Shown: positions 43,798-52,390, counted from the first letter of the stretch. The stretch is DNA of 64,000 nucleotides from Anaerolineaceae bacterium (GCA_020634115.1 JACKCH010000014.1:1-64000), one strand, 5' to 3'. The notes: generated by a model from the letters alone, not told the origin. Translations and numbers: made by a program.

Positions 43798-44097
43798 ATG
43801 GATATTCGGTTCAGCGATCATGCCAAACAGCGGTGCGCACAAAGAAACCTCTCTCACGATGAAATCCAGTTCATCATCGCCTACGGACGGTTGGAGCGTC
43901 GCGCTGGAATCGAGTTTTACCAGCTCCGACAGAAAGACCTGCCCCCCGATTTACCGGCAAACGACCCCCGCCACCGCCTGGTGGGTTCAACGGTACTCCT
44001 GAGTAAGAATATGGCACAGGTGGTCACGGCTTACCGCAATGGCCGCGCCTTTCGCCGGGATCGCCAGAAATCCAAATACGACTTTCGCTGTATATAA
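43798..44097 (+). CDS. DUF4258 domain protein 1
   Basis: 99 residues, ATG start with AGTGAGG nine bases upstream. The DUF4258 pattern is seen from the start: FSDHAKQRCAQRNLSHDEIQFII (5-27), a central KDLPPDLPANDPRH loop, and LVGSTVLLSKNMAQVVTAYRN as the last strands, ending in a basic tail (RRDRQKSKYDF). Members resemble RelE-like or RNase-type toxin folds, but activity is unproven. A related gene follows 75 bases downstream; the two share about a third of their residues in the aligned core. Confidence 0.8.
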   Translation: MDIRFSDHAKQRCAQRNLSHDEIQFIIAYGRLERRAGIEFYQLRQKDLPPDLPANDPRHRLVGSTVLLSKNMAQVVTAYRNGRAFRRDRQKSKYDFRCI

Positions 44098-44123
44098 CCG
44101 TACCTAAGCCAGCATGGGCGCAG

Positions 44124-44149
44124 ATTAACAACAGAGCGGGGTGGGCGAG
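44124..44149 (+). repeat. Left inverted repeat flanking DUF4258 gene 2
   Basis: The 26-base sequence from ATTAAC to GGGCGAG is repeated in inverted form at 44575-44600 with three mismatches (18 bases differ by one). The two arms enclose the second DUF4258 gene. Confidence 0.7.
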
Positions 44150-44172
44150 CTGCAAAAAGGAGTGATCCTAAC

Positions 44173-44523
44173 GTGGAAAACCCCCTCATATTGAGCATTC
44201 ATGCCGAGGAACGTGCCGGTCAAGAAAATCTATCGGATGATGATATTCTGTTTGTCCGTAAACACGGTTACAAGTTGCCAAACGCTGGAGTTGTGTTTCG
44301 GCAATTACGCCGAGATCGGATTCCGGTACAGCTACCGGGCAGTCATCGCTACCGGCAGTTGGTCGGTACAACCGTCGTGCTTTGCCCAACCTGTGAGTCA
44401 TTTGTGATTACCGTGTACCGTAACGAAGCGGCTTTTGGCAAAGACAAAAAGAAGCGGAGATACAATCAGAAACGACAGGTGTTGCGCTGTCCGTACTGCG
44501 GCACGCTGCACAAAATGATCTGA
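44173..44523 (+). CDS. DUF4258-like protein 2 with two CxxC motifs
   Basis: 116 residues from a GTG at 44173 with AAGGAG upstream. It aligns with the preceding gene product (IHAEERAGQENLSDDDILFV, the RDRIPVQLPGSHRYRQLVGTTVVL block, VITVYRNEAAFGKD). It adds CPTC in the core and CPYC near the C-terminus, which could bind a metal such as zinc. Its gene sits inside a 26-base inverted repeat (44124-44149 and 44575-44600), so it may have been duplicated or moved as a cassette. Function unknown. Confidence 0.75.
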   Translation: MENPLILSIHAEERAGQENLSDDDILFVRKHGYKLPNAGVVFRQLRRDRIPVQLPGSHRYRQLVGTTVVLCPTCESFVITVYRNEAAFGKDKKKRRYNQKRQVLRCPYCGTLHKMI

Positions 44524-44574
44524 TAATCAGCACCTATCACTAACGGTTTTCACCTGAGCAGTCGCTAACAGCCT

Positions 44575-44600
44575 CTCGCCTACCCCGCTCTGCGGTTAAT
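44575..44600 (-). repeat. Right inverted repeat flanking DUF4258 gene 2
   Basis: Reverse complement of 44124-44149 apart from three mismatches. It includes the stop codon (44596-44598) of the convergent methyltransferase gene. No target-site duplication was seen. Confidence 0.7.
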
Positions 44601-45783
44601 ACACCATCTCCCCACAAACCAGTGCAACCGGGTTTCCCCGGCAGCGGGTCAATACCAGCACCCGTGATTCATCCCCGTGCAATTTTAACTTCGGAATCAA
44701 CGCCTCCGGTGTCACGGCTGAACCACGCTTTTTGACCGTGACCCGCCCGACCCCCTGTTCCCGCAGGTAAGCCCGCAGCCGTTTGACGTGAAACGGCATC
44801 CAGTCCAGCACCGGCCACGCCCGCGCCCAAACCGTCTCCCGGCGTGTGTCCGTCGTGATATAGGCGATGGTTTCATCCAGTAGTGTGCCGCCCAATTCGA
44901 GCGCGAGGTCGCCCACCAGCCCGGCCCGCAGCACCGAAGCATCCGGCTCCAGCAGCCAGCGGCGGGGTTCACTCAGCGGCACGGCTGGCGGCGCACCTTC
45001 CCGCTGGAAGACATGGACTCCTTCGGGCGTGAGCAAAGTCGCCTGCATGTCACCGGCTTCCAGGCCACCGAGTCGTAGAATCGCCTCTTTTAAATCCCCC
45101 TGCACCGAAATAAACTCCACCGCCCCTGCATAGGACTCAAGCTGTTGCAGGTCGACACCCGGCGAGAGTTTCACCACGATTCGGGCGTGCGATTGATCGG
45201 TGTGCCAGTCTTTCACCAATGCCAATGGCGGTTGGTAGTGTTCAACATGATGGATGCGCCGTCCGTTCGCGTCCCGCCGGGCCGGATCATAGAAAACTAG
45301 ATCCGCCTTCGGGAGGCCATCACGCACATCAGCCAGTTGAAACGTTGCCGATAAATCCAGCGCCGCTGCATTCATTTGGGCGATGCGTACCCGCACCGGG
45401 TCATTATCCAGCCCCAGCACCGCCGCACCCGCCGCCGCCAGTGCCAGCGAATCCGCCCCGATACCGCAGCAGGCATCTACCACCTGCAACCCCGCCCCAT
45501 CCTTCGCCCGGTAGTGGCGCACCTGGGGGTCGCTGGCCTGTTCCAGAGCATCCCGTGTAAACCACATCCGCTCAGCTGCCGAGCCGAATTTCGCCACTGC
45601 TTTGAGCCGCAGCCGTGCCATCTCAAGCACTGCTCCGGCGTGCTGGGGTGACAAATCGCGCCGCAGCAGATTCAACACACGCAAGGTCTGGGAATCGCTC
45701 AAATCCTCGTGACGCACCTGTTCCAGCCACTGCAAACCAGCGGACGAGGCGAGAAAATCCAGGTTATCCAGGGTAATCGTCAT
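44596..45783 (-). CDS. SAM methyltransferase with THUMP-like C-terminal domain
   Basis: 395 residues. A helical N-terminal part (about 1-90) is followed by a Rossmann core with motif I VVDACCGIGADSLALAA (about 101-117), motif II around GLDNDPVRVRI, and the DPARRDANGRR segment (about 170-180) after LVFYDPA. The C-terminal 70 residues (GVGRVTVKKRGSAVTPEAL, ESRVLVLTRC) are the THUMP-like domain seen in this family. The family is thought to act on RNA. The gene's stop lies in the right inverted repeat. Confidence 0.85.
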   Translation of the reverse strand: MTITLDNLDFLASSAGLQWLEQVRHEDLSDSQTLRVLNLLRRDLSPQHAGAVLEMARLRLKAVAKFGSAAERMWFTRDALEQASDPQVRHYRAKDGAGLQVVDACCGIGADSLALAAAGAAVLGLDNDPVRVRIAQMNAAALDLSATFQLADVRDGLPKADLVFYDPARRDANGRRIHHVEHYQPPLALVKDWHTDQSHARIVVKLSPGVDLQQLESYAGAVEFISVQGDLKEAILRLGGLEAGDMQATLLTPEGVHVFQREGAPPAVPLSEPRRWLLEPDASVLRAGLVGDLALELGGTLLDETIAYITTDTRRETVWARAWPVLDWMPFHVKRLRAYLREQGVGRVTVKKRGSAVTPEALIPKLKLHGDESRVLVLTRCRGNPVALVCGEMVY

Positions 45784-45815
45784 GAGGGAGTATAGGGCAT
45801 GGAGGCAGGAAACCG

Positions 45816-46610
45816 TTAATCCACAGTTTCTGCGGTGTCCGGGTCTACCGGCACAAACACCACGGGATATGATTCAAGAATGTCGTCTGTTGGGTTGAGC
45901 ATAAAAGACTGCGGCCAGGATTTCATGACTGTCCAGTTAAACCTTGCCACTTTGTTGACATCCTGAATCCGCCCGGTCACAACAGCAGGCTGCATGAATT
46001 GAATCGCTTTAGGCAGCGTGCTGAACGCCAGCAGCACCGTTTCATCTTCGTTGGCAACTCCCACAGCTTGCCATATAAGTGTACTGCTGTCGTCCACAAT
46101 CTGGCGCACGAGAAGATGAACGTGACGTTCCTGACGCCGTTCAGTTGGCGATGGGATGTGTCTCACCTCATGATGAGTGGCCGGACGCTTTTCCCCGCGC
46201 AGTACAACACCTACCGGCCCGGGCTGCGTCAACGCCGGTTCAATCAGAATCTGCGTATATCCAGCATCTTCCAACAGTGTGACCAGCGCCGGAGTCACCT
46301 TGCCGGCGGGATTCACCACGATCAAGCACCCACCGGGTCGCAGGATCGCCAGCACCATCTCTAAAAGGGACTGGCTGAGCCGAACATCATAAGCAACCAC
46401 CACGTCGGCGCTATCTGGCGACAGTCCCCAGGAATCGACCTTAAGAGAAACCGGGACAATGTCCAGGCCGGGACGTACTTCCAATAACACTAACCCAGCG
46501 CGATTCCCAACATCCACCACTCGCAGCGAAAGGGGTTCCGGCGGCAGGTGTTTTCCTACCACTTCAATAAAACTGCGGGTCAAACTGCTGGGGTACGTCG
46601 GATCAGCCAT
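45816..46610 (-). CDS. Methyltransferase-fold protein, possibly inactive
   Basis: 264 residues. The first 140 resemble a SAM methyltransferase (VVDVGNRAGLVLLEV in place of the glycine-rich loop, LSPDSADVVVAYDVRL, LRPGGCLIVVNPAG). However, motif I lacks the usual Gly-x-Gly-x-Gly, so cofactor binding is doubtful. The remaining region (about 165-264) is beta-rich with no known family. Three bases separate it from the small gene upstream, so they are probably co-transcribed. Function unknown. Confidence 0.65.
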   Translation of the reverse strand: MADPTYPSSLTRSFIEVVGKHLPPEPLSLRVVDVGNRAGLVLLEVRPGLDIVPVSLKVDSWGLSPDSADVVVAYDVRLSQSLLEMVLAILRPGGCLIVVNPAGKVTPALVTLLEDAGYTQILIEPALTQPGPVGVVLRGEKRPATHHEVRHIPSPTERRQERHVHLLVRQIVDDSSTLIWQAVGVANEDETVLLAFSTLPKAIQFMQPAVVTGRIQDVNKVARFNWTVMKSWPQSFMLNPTDDILESYPVVFVPVDPDTAETVD

Positions 46611-46613
46611 GAG

Positions 46614-46802
46614 TTATTTCCGGGTTACTTTCCGTGCTGCGTCGATCAGCACCAGCAGTTCGTCCCACTCTTCGCGGAAGAAGTGAACCGTCACAGCGCC
46701 CAGTTCCAGGTGATACACCGTCTCGCCATCCGGTTCATCCGAAGTCCAGGCCACATAGTTCTCCGTGACCGCGAGATTCTTGGTTTCAATTTCGTCAGAC
46801 AT
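46614..46802 (-). CDS. Small acidic hypothetical protein
   Basis: 62 residues, soluble, with alternating strands and a final helix (WDELLVLIDAARKVTRK). Acidic Glu/Asp are frequent (MSDEIETK, SDEPDGETVYH). No motif recognised. It is three bases upstream of the methyltransferase-fold gene. Confidence 0.6.
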   Translation of the reverse strand: MSDEIETKNLAVTENYVAWTSDEPDGETVYHLELGAVTVHFFREEWDELLVLIDAARKVTRK

Positions 46803-46955
46803 CAGCGATTCTTCGCCTCACTTCTTAATATAAGGAAAAGTGATGGGATTAGATCAGACTATCTTATGAATAGCTGTGTGGTTGCCCAGTTTTCCCATAA
46901 ATTCTACTCAATATTAGTATAACGCAGTCCCCCACACATCGCTATTGAGAGATTT

Positions 46956-46975
46956 ATTGTGACGTTTGTCACAAT
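46956..46975. promoter_or_regulatory. CRP/FNR-type operator upstream of the sulfur operon
   Basis: Perfect 8-base arms ATTGTGAC and GTCACAAT around GTTT. The core is TGTGA-N6-TCACA, the CRP-family consensus. TTGACT, a possible -35 box, begins five bases after the palindrome (46981-46986). It lies about 90 bases before the preferred ArsR start. It may bring the cytochrome/transport operon under a CRP/FNR-like regulator. Confidence 0.65.
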
Positions 46976-47064
46976 ACAATTTGACTGAATATCACTAGGG
47001 TGCAATCTAGCTAACAATTAAACTAGGCATGTATTCGGATAAGCGAATAGGTGGATTTGCGGCG

Positions 47065-47388
47065 ATGACGATCCCTAGTTTAGAAGAACTGAACCTGATG
47101 CACGAGCGCATCTGCCGCTCGGTCAATGACCCCCGCCGGTTGCAAATTATGTATGCGCTGGATGAAGAACCCCGCCATGTAACCGCGCTGGCACAGGCCC
47201 TCGGCATCCCTCAATCTTCCGTATCCCGCCACCTGACCATTCTGCGTCAGCGGGCGTTAGTCATCGCGGAACGTGACGGCGCTGCCGTCGTATATCGCCT
47301 GGCTGACCACCGAATTATCGAGGTGATGGAAATTATGCGCCAAGTACTGCGGGAAGGTCTGGCCCGCCAGAATAACATCGTAGAGTAA
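47065..47388 (+). CDS. ArsR-family winged-helix regulator
   Basis: 107 residues from the ATG at 47065, preferred because AGGTGG stands upstream; the ATG at 47029 would add 12 residues. The winged helix is clear: NDPRRLQIMYALDEE (HTH helix 1), HVTALAQALGIPQSSVSRHL (recognition helix) and a wing around ERDGAAVVYRL. There is a single Cys (ERICRSV) and no metal-binding Cys-x-Cys. The two-Cys pattern of sulfur-sensing ArsR proteins (BigR/SqrR type) is absent. It is the first gene before the octahaem cytochrome and probably controls it. Confidence 0.88.
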   Translation: MTIPSLEELNLMHERICRSVNDPRRLQIMYALDEEPRHVTALAQALGIPQSSVSRHLTILRQRALVIAERDGAAVVYRLADHRIIEVMEIMRQVLREGLARQNNIVE

Positions 47389-47480
47389 TGTCATTTTTTG
47401 CCAGATCCGCTACTTATCTATTGGAGAATGACCTTGTTGACCCATTTTATGACTATCAATAGTATGAGGCTAACCCGGCC

Positions 47481-48950
47481 ATGAAAGACTTCAAATACAT
47501 TTGGATCGTAGGAATTGTGGTCACAGCGTTGATCATCGCAATTCCCATATTTCTGTTTGTCGCTGACCCGCTGCAGGCGGGTGATGCTCCCTGGTCGAAC
47601 GTGCCGGAGCATCCCACCCACACCGACCACACCAACCTGATGACCGGCCCGTATGAAACCGGGCAGGAGGTCACCGCGGCCTGCCTGGAGTGCCACGAAA
47701 CAGCCGCGCACGAAGTCGCGCAAACTGCCCATTATACCTGGCTGAGTGATCCCGTCACTGTTGCAGGTCAGGATGAACCGATTCGTACCGGCAAGGCCAA
47801 CCTGATTAACAATTTCTGTATCGGCGTCCAATCAAACTGGCCGGGCTGCACCCGCTGTCACGCCGGTTACGGGTGGTCAGATGAAACATTCGATTTCACT
47901 AATGAAGCCAATGTGGACTGCCTGGTATGTCACGACCAGAGCGGTGGTTATGTCAAGAGCACGGCTGGTAACCCCGCAGATGGCGTTGATCTGGTTGCAG
48001 CGGCACAGAGTGTCGGCACCCCCACACGCGAAAACTGCGGTGGCTGCCACTTTAACGGCGGCGGCGGGAACGGCGTTAAACATGGTGACATGGATGAAAG
48101 CCTGTACTTCCCCGATGAAAACATTGATTTCCACATGGGCGGCCTGAATTTCCAATGCGTAGACTGTCACCGGACAACCGACCACAACATCACTGGGCGA
48201 GCAATGTCCGTCAGTATCGAGAACAGCAATCAGGTGGCCTGTACCGACTGCCACAGCACTGATCTGCACGAAGATGATCGTATCACAGCGCACCTGGATG
48301 CTCTGGCCTGCCAGACCTGCCACATCCCCTACGGTGCTGTGCGCGAACCAACCAAAGTGCAGTGGGACTGGTCAACAGCAGGACGAGATGACATTGAGGA
48401 AGATCCTCATATCTACCTGAAAATTAAAGGGAGCTTCGTCTACGAAAGCAATATTTTGCCAACCTATGCGTGGTTCAACGGCAATGTAGACCGCTACTTC
48501 CTGGGCGACCCGATTGACCCCAACCTGATTACTGTGCTGAACGCACCAGAAGGTGATATTGATGATCCGAATGCTCTGATCTGGCCGTTCAAAATTCACG
48601 AAGCCCTTCAACCGTACGACACAGTATACAACTACCTGTTGCAGCCTAAGACGGTAGGTGAAGGCGGCTTCTGGACGGACTTTGACTGGGATCAGGCACT
48701 GCGCCTGGGTTCGGATACCGTCGGGATGGCCTATAGCGGTCAGTATGGTTTCGCAACAACCGACATGTACTGGAATCTCTCGCACATGGTTGCTCCTAAA
48801 GAAAATGCCCTGCAATGTACGGAATGTCACGGCGAAGATGGCCGGATGGACTGGCAGGCGCTGGGCTACTATGGCGACCCAATTGATTGGGGCGGACGGA
48901 ATACGCCCTCTGTGCAGACTGCCAACGCGAACAGCGGCGCAAACCAATGA
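47481..48950 (+). CDS. Octahaem c-type cytochrome, tetrathionate-reductase (Otr) family
   Basis: 489 residues. An N-terminal anchor (about 7-27) tethers it to the outer face of the membrane. Eight C-x-x-C-H sites follow at residues 68, 123, 147, 186, 226, 254, 277 and 446. The stretch NFCIGVQSNWPGCTRCH and the GGNGVKHGDMD segment (Lys200) match the octahaem Otr group, where a lysine near the active haem is a ligand. Characterised members reduce tetrathionate, nitrite or hydroxylamine; the physiological substrate here is unknown. A possible promoter lies just upstream (TTGACC 47437-47442, TAGTAT 47460-47465, 17 bases apart). Otherwise it is transcribed with the ArsR gene. Confidence 0.85.
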   Translation: MKDFKYIWIVGIVVTALIIAIPIFLFVADPLQAGDAPWSNVPEHPTHTDHTNLMTGPYETGQEVTAACLECHETAAHEVAQTAHYTWLSDPVTVAGQDEPIRTGKANLINNFCIGVQSNWPGCTRCHAGYGWSDETFDFTNEANVDCLVCHDQSGGYVKSTAGNPADGVDLVAAAQSVGTPTRENCGGCHFNGGGGNGVKHGDMDESLYFPDENIDFHMGGLNFQCVDCHRTTDHNITGRAMSVSIENSNQVACTDCHSTDLHEDDRITAHLDALACQTCHIPYGAVREPTKVQWDWSTAGRDDIEEDPHIYLKIKGSFVYESNILPTYAWFNGNVDRYFLGDPIDPNLITVLNAPEGDIDDPNALIWPFKIHEALQPYDTVYNYLLQPKTVGEGGFWTDFDWDQALRLGSDTVGMAYSGQYGFATTDMYWNLSHMVAPKENALQCTECHGEDGRMDWQALGYYGDPIDWGGRNTPSVQTANANSGANQ

Positions 48951-48963
48951 AAGTCTTCGAAAG

Positions 48964-51684
48964 ATGAATAATCGAACCGTCAAACTCTTATTCCTGATCG
49001 GAATCACAGCACTCGTCGGGGCGCTCGTCACAGCGGTCGCCGCCCAGACTCAGTCGGAAACACCCGCCAGGGCGGCGACAGCCTCCCCCTTGCACCCGAT
49101 ATTCGCGCTTCTGGATGCGGATGGCAACAACGTGCAGGTTTCCGGGCAGCCGATTTCAACCATGAATACCTGTGGCAGCTGCCATGATACGCAGTTCATC
49201 ACCGAACACAGCTCTCATGTCGATGTTGGCCTTAACCAGATCACGGCTGTTGGCACGGTGCCGGGCGGACGTGATTGGGACATCAGCGCCGGGTACTTTG
49301 GCAAATGGGACCCCGTCACCTATCGTTATCTCTCCCCAGAAGGAGACACGCTGGTTGACTTGACAACTGCTGGCTGGATAGAAACCCTCGGCTGGCGGCA
49401 CGTGGGGGGTGGCCCGGAAATATACGGGCGCGATGGCACCCTCCTCACTGACCTGCCGATCAGCGCTGACAGCGTGGAAACCAGCGTTATTGACCCCGAA
49501 ACCGGTTCACAGGTCGCCTGGGATTGGAATGTGTCCGGCGTGGTCGAGATGAACTGTTTCCTGTGCCACACGCCAGCCCCGAACAATGAGGCACGAGTCG
49601 CCGCATTAGAGGCCGGAACCTTTGGTTGGGCCAATACCGCGACACTGCTGGGTACGGGAATTGTCGAACAGAGCGGGGACGGATGGGTCTATAACCCCGA
49701 GGTCTTCGATATTGAAGGCAATTTGATCGAGACATATATCAATATCCAGGACCCCCGCACCGAAAACTGTGGCGCGTGTCATGGGCTGACCCATACCGAC
49801 ACACCTACACCGCTGACGTTTGATTGGACAAACCAGGAATTCTGGACAACCCTGACCACCGGACAGGTCATGTCTCCGCAGCGGATTGTCAATTCCGCCT
49901 TGAATGTGCAGGATAAAGACTCGCTCTTCCGCTCCTGGGACGTGCATACCGAACGGGCGTTGCGCTGCACCAACTGTCACTATGCGCTGAATAACCCCGT
50001 ATACTATCGCCCGGATGAGGCCAACATCCCCGCGCACCTCACATTCGACCCGCGCCGGTTGGACTTCGGGGAATATCTCTACCGGCCTCTGCATGAGTTC
50101 GCCAAAGGTCAGAGTGCCCAAAGCACGCTCGCGCCCGAATACGATAACACGCTGCGCCGCTGCGAATCGTGTCACTCGATTGAAAACACGCATGATTGGC
50201 TGCCCTACAAGGAACGCCATACCACCGCACTGGCGTGCGAAACCTGCCACATTCCCGAATTGTATGCGCCGGCACTACAAAGCGTGGACTGGACGGTATT
50301 GGAATTGGACGGTTCACCGCGCCAGGAATACCGGGGCGTTGATGAAAACCAGCCTGAACTGCTGACGGGCTACCAGCCGGTGCTGCTGCCACGCCCGACC
50401 TATAACAGCAACACGGCTTTAGCGCCGTTTAATCTGGTCAGCACGTGGTATTGGGTCAGTGGCGACCCGGCTCGTCCGGTGCCGCTGCGTAACCTGCAAG
50501 CCGCCTGGTTCTCCGGCGATGATTATGCACCGGAAATTCTTGGGGCATTCGACAGCAATAGTGACGGGCAATTAGACGGTACCGAACTGCTGATTGATAC
50601 GCCGGAAAAAGAAGCAGCGGTGAATGTCCGCCTCAAGGCGCAAGGACTCGAAAACCCGCGCATCGTGGGCGAAATCCAGCCGTACAGCATCAATCATAAT
50701 GTGACTTACGGCGAATGGGCGACAAAAGACTGCGCCACCTGCCACAGTGATGATTCAAGAGTTTCCCAACCGCTACTGCTGGCTGCATCGCTTCCTGGTG
50801 GTGTTACCCCCACTTTGAGTGGGGATTACCCCGGTGAGATGGTTGTCCGCGACGATGGTAGTGTGGTCTTCCAGCCCACCCATCAGGATATTAGCGTCTA
50901 TGTCCTGGGTTATGACAATGTGAGTCTGGTGGATACGCTGGGGGCACTCATGTTCCTGGGTGTATTCGCTGGTGTGGTCTTGCATGGTGGGCTGCGCTAT
51001 ATTGCGGCCCGACGGCGGGCGCCCCGTGAAGTGGAACTCAAACGGGTCTATATGTACACCGTCTATGAGCGCCAGTGGCACTGGCTGCAAACGCTGGTGA
51101 TCTTCATCCTGCTGTTCACGGGGCTGGTCATTCACAAACCCGACCAGTTCGGCCTGTTCAGCTTCCCGTTCGTAGTCGAAGTGCATAACCTGATGGCGCT
51201 GATCCTGCTCATTAACGCAGCGTTGGCGGCCTTCTATCACCTCGCCAGCGGCGAAATCCGTCAGTTCCTGCCTGAACCGCATGGTTTCTTCAACCAGGCG
51301 TTCACCCAGGCCGGTTACTACCTGCGTGGCATCTTCCGGGGAGAAGAACACCCCTATGAAAAGACCCGCCAGCGCAAGATGAACCCACTGCAACAGGTGA
51401 CTTACCTAGCAATCCTCAACATCCTGCTGCCACTGCAAATCATCACCGGCGCATTGATGTGGGGTGCGCAGCGCTGGCCGGACATCTCCGCCAGCCTGGG
51501 CGGGCTGCCCTTCCTGGCACCGTTGCACACCCTGGTCGCCTGGACATTCGCCGCGTTCATCGTGCTGCATGTCTACCTGACAACCACCGCCGGGCATACC
51601 CCCGCAGCGGGCATCCAGTCCATGATTATGGGTTGGGATGATCTGGAAGTACATTCACATACGCCGCAGCCGGAGGCGGAATAA
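48964..51684 (+). CDS. Heptahaem cytochrome c fused to membrane cytochrome b
   Basis: 906 residues from the ATG at 48964, where a signal peptide or anchor starts (KLLFLIGITALVGALVTAV). A reading that starts further left would overlap the octahaem gene for 290 bases. Seven C-x-x-C-H sites lie at about 70, 198, 269, 335, 400, 425 and 590. One helix comes near 660 and then a b561-type membrane domain (about 700-890) with His pairs in WHWLQTLVIF, VEVHNLMALILL, LYHLASGE-like and VLHVYLT positions. It would take electrons from quinol in the membrane and pass them along the haem chain to the Otr-type enzyme. A short palindrome (50808-50824) lies in its coding sequence. Confidence 0.82.
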   Translation: MNNRTVKLLFLIGITALVGALVTAVAAQTQSETPARAATASPLHPIFALLDADGNNVQVSGQPISTMNTCGSCHDTQFITEHSSHVDVGLNQITAVGTVPGGRDWDISAGYFGKWDPVTYRYLSPEGDTLVDLTTAGWIETLGWRHVGGGPEIYGRDGTLLTDLPISADSVETSVIDPETGSQVAWDWNVSGVVEMNCFLCHTPAPNNEARVAALEAGTFGWANTATLLGTGIVEQSGDGWVYNPEVFDIEGNLIETYINIQDPRTENCGACHGLTHTDTPTPLTFDWTNQEFWTTLTTGQVMSPQRIVNSALNVQDKDSLFRSWDVHTERALRCTNCHYALNNPVYYRPDEANIPAHLTFDPRRLDFGEYLYRPLHEFAKGQSAQSTLAPEYDNTLRRCESCHSIENTHDWLPYKERHTTALACETCHIPELYAPALQSVDWTVLELDGSPRQEYRGVDENQPELLTGYQPVLLPRPTYNSNTALAPFNLVSTWYWVSGDPARPVPLRNLQAAWFSGDDYAPEILGAFDSNSDGQLDGTELLIDTPEKEAAVNVRLKAQGLENPRIVGEIQPYSINHNVTYGEWATKDCATCHSDDSRVSQPLLLAASLPGGVTPTLSGDYPGEMVVRDDGSVVFQPTHQDISVYVLGYDNVSLVDTLGALMFLGVFAGVVLHGGLRYIAARRRAPREVELKRVYMYTVYERQWHWLQTLVIFILLFTGLVIHKPDQFGLFSFPFVVEVHNLMALILLINAALAAFYHLASGEIRQFLPEPHGFFNQAFTQAGYYLRGIFRGEEHPYEKTRQRKMNPLQQVTYLAILNILLPLQIITGALMWGAQRWPDISASLGGLPFLAPLHTLVAWTFAAFIVLHVYLTTTAGHTPAAGIQSMIMGWDDLEVHSHTPQPEAE
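50808..50824. repeat. Seven-base palindrome within the cytochrome gene
   Basis: CCCCACT and AGTGGGG around TTG, encoding part of GGVTPTLSGDYPG between the last c-type haem site and the first membrane helix. The wording resembles the hairpin at 43659. It could be a small mobile palindrome or chance. Confidence 0.35.
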
Positions 51685-51701
51685 ACCCGGCAGCAGGCAT
51701 T

Positions 51702-51723
51702 GGGGAGCGGTTCACTGCTCCCC
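51702..51723 (+). promoter_or_regulatory. Hairpin between cytochrome and YeeE-like genes
   Basis: GGGGAGC and GCTCCCC close an eight-base loop. There is no T-run after it, so it is more likely an mRNA-stability or partial attenuator element than a full terminator. Confidence 0.45.
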
Positions 51724-51802
51724 ACCCTGCCAGCAAATGAGGCCAAGCGCAGCCCGAAGGGGGCTGCCATGTTGAAGAAAACTATCAGGGAGATTGTATC
51801 GT

Positions 51803-52378
51803 ATGGCAACTTATAATCCGGCACAACCCCAGGTGAAGAAGGATAGCAAGGTTGCGGTATCACGGCGGGAGGCTCGTCCCTATGTGAATCCGTATCTGGG
51901 CGCTATCCTGCTGGGCATTGTCCTTTTTGCGGCATTCTTTATTACAGGTAACGGTTTAGGCGCATCCGGCGGAATGAACCGGGTCATCGTCTATTTTGAA
52001 GATCTCATTGCCCCGAGCCACATTGACCGCACCCCCTACCTGCTGGAAATGGCAGGGGGCGACAAAAACCCGTTGGATAGCTGGGTAGTATTTGTTGGGG
52101 TTGGCGTGGTCATTGGCGGTGCTATTTCCGGTTGGGCCAATGGTCGCCTGAAGTTTGTGACGGATCGCGGCCCGAATATCCCGGTTAAACTCCGCTGGCT
52201 CATGGCATTCCTCGGCGGCGCACTCATGGGCTACGGGGCGCGTATGGCACGCGGTTGTACATCCGGCCAGGCGCTTTCCGGTGGGGCGACGCTTTCAGTC
52301 GGGAGTTGGGTCTTCATGCTTGCGGTGTTCGCTGGTGCGTATGCCCTGGCCTATTTCGTGCGGAAGCTGTGGAACTAA
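51803..52378 (+). CDS. YeeE/YedE-type sulfur transport subunit 1
   Basis: 191 residues from the ATG at 51803, with AGGGAG ten bases upstream; an upstream TTG is rejected for lacking a site. Four hydrophobic helices lie between about 30 and 188. The conserved YeeE signature GYGARMARGCTSGQALSG (143-160) carries Cys152, which in thiosulfate transporters of this family relays sulfur through the pore. It is the first half of a split two-gene transporter; the next gene has the second half. Thiosulfate is the best-known substrate, but other sulfur species are possible. Confidence 0.88.
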   Translation: MATYNPAQPQVKKDSKVAVSRREARPYVNPYLGAILLGIVLFAAFFITGNGLGASGGMNRVIVYFEDLIAPSHIDRTPYLLEMAGGDKNPLDSWVVFVGVGVVIGGAISGWANGRLKFVTDRGPNIPVKLRWLMAFLGGALMGYGARMARGCTSGQALSGGATLSVGSWVFMLAVFAGAYALAYFVRKLWN

Positions 52379-52390
52379 GGAGGATAAACG

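Noticed and set aside
48658..48963. Upstream extension of the cytochrome c/b gene
   Set aside because: It lies inside the octahaem gene in another frame, with no family similarity. A signal-peptide-like start begins at 48964.
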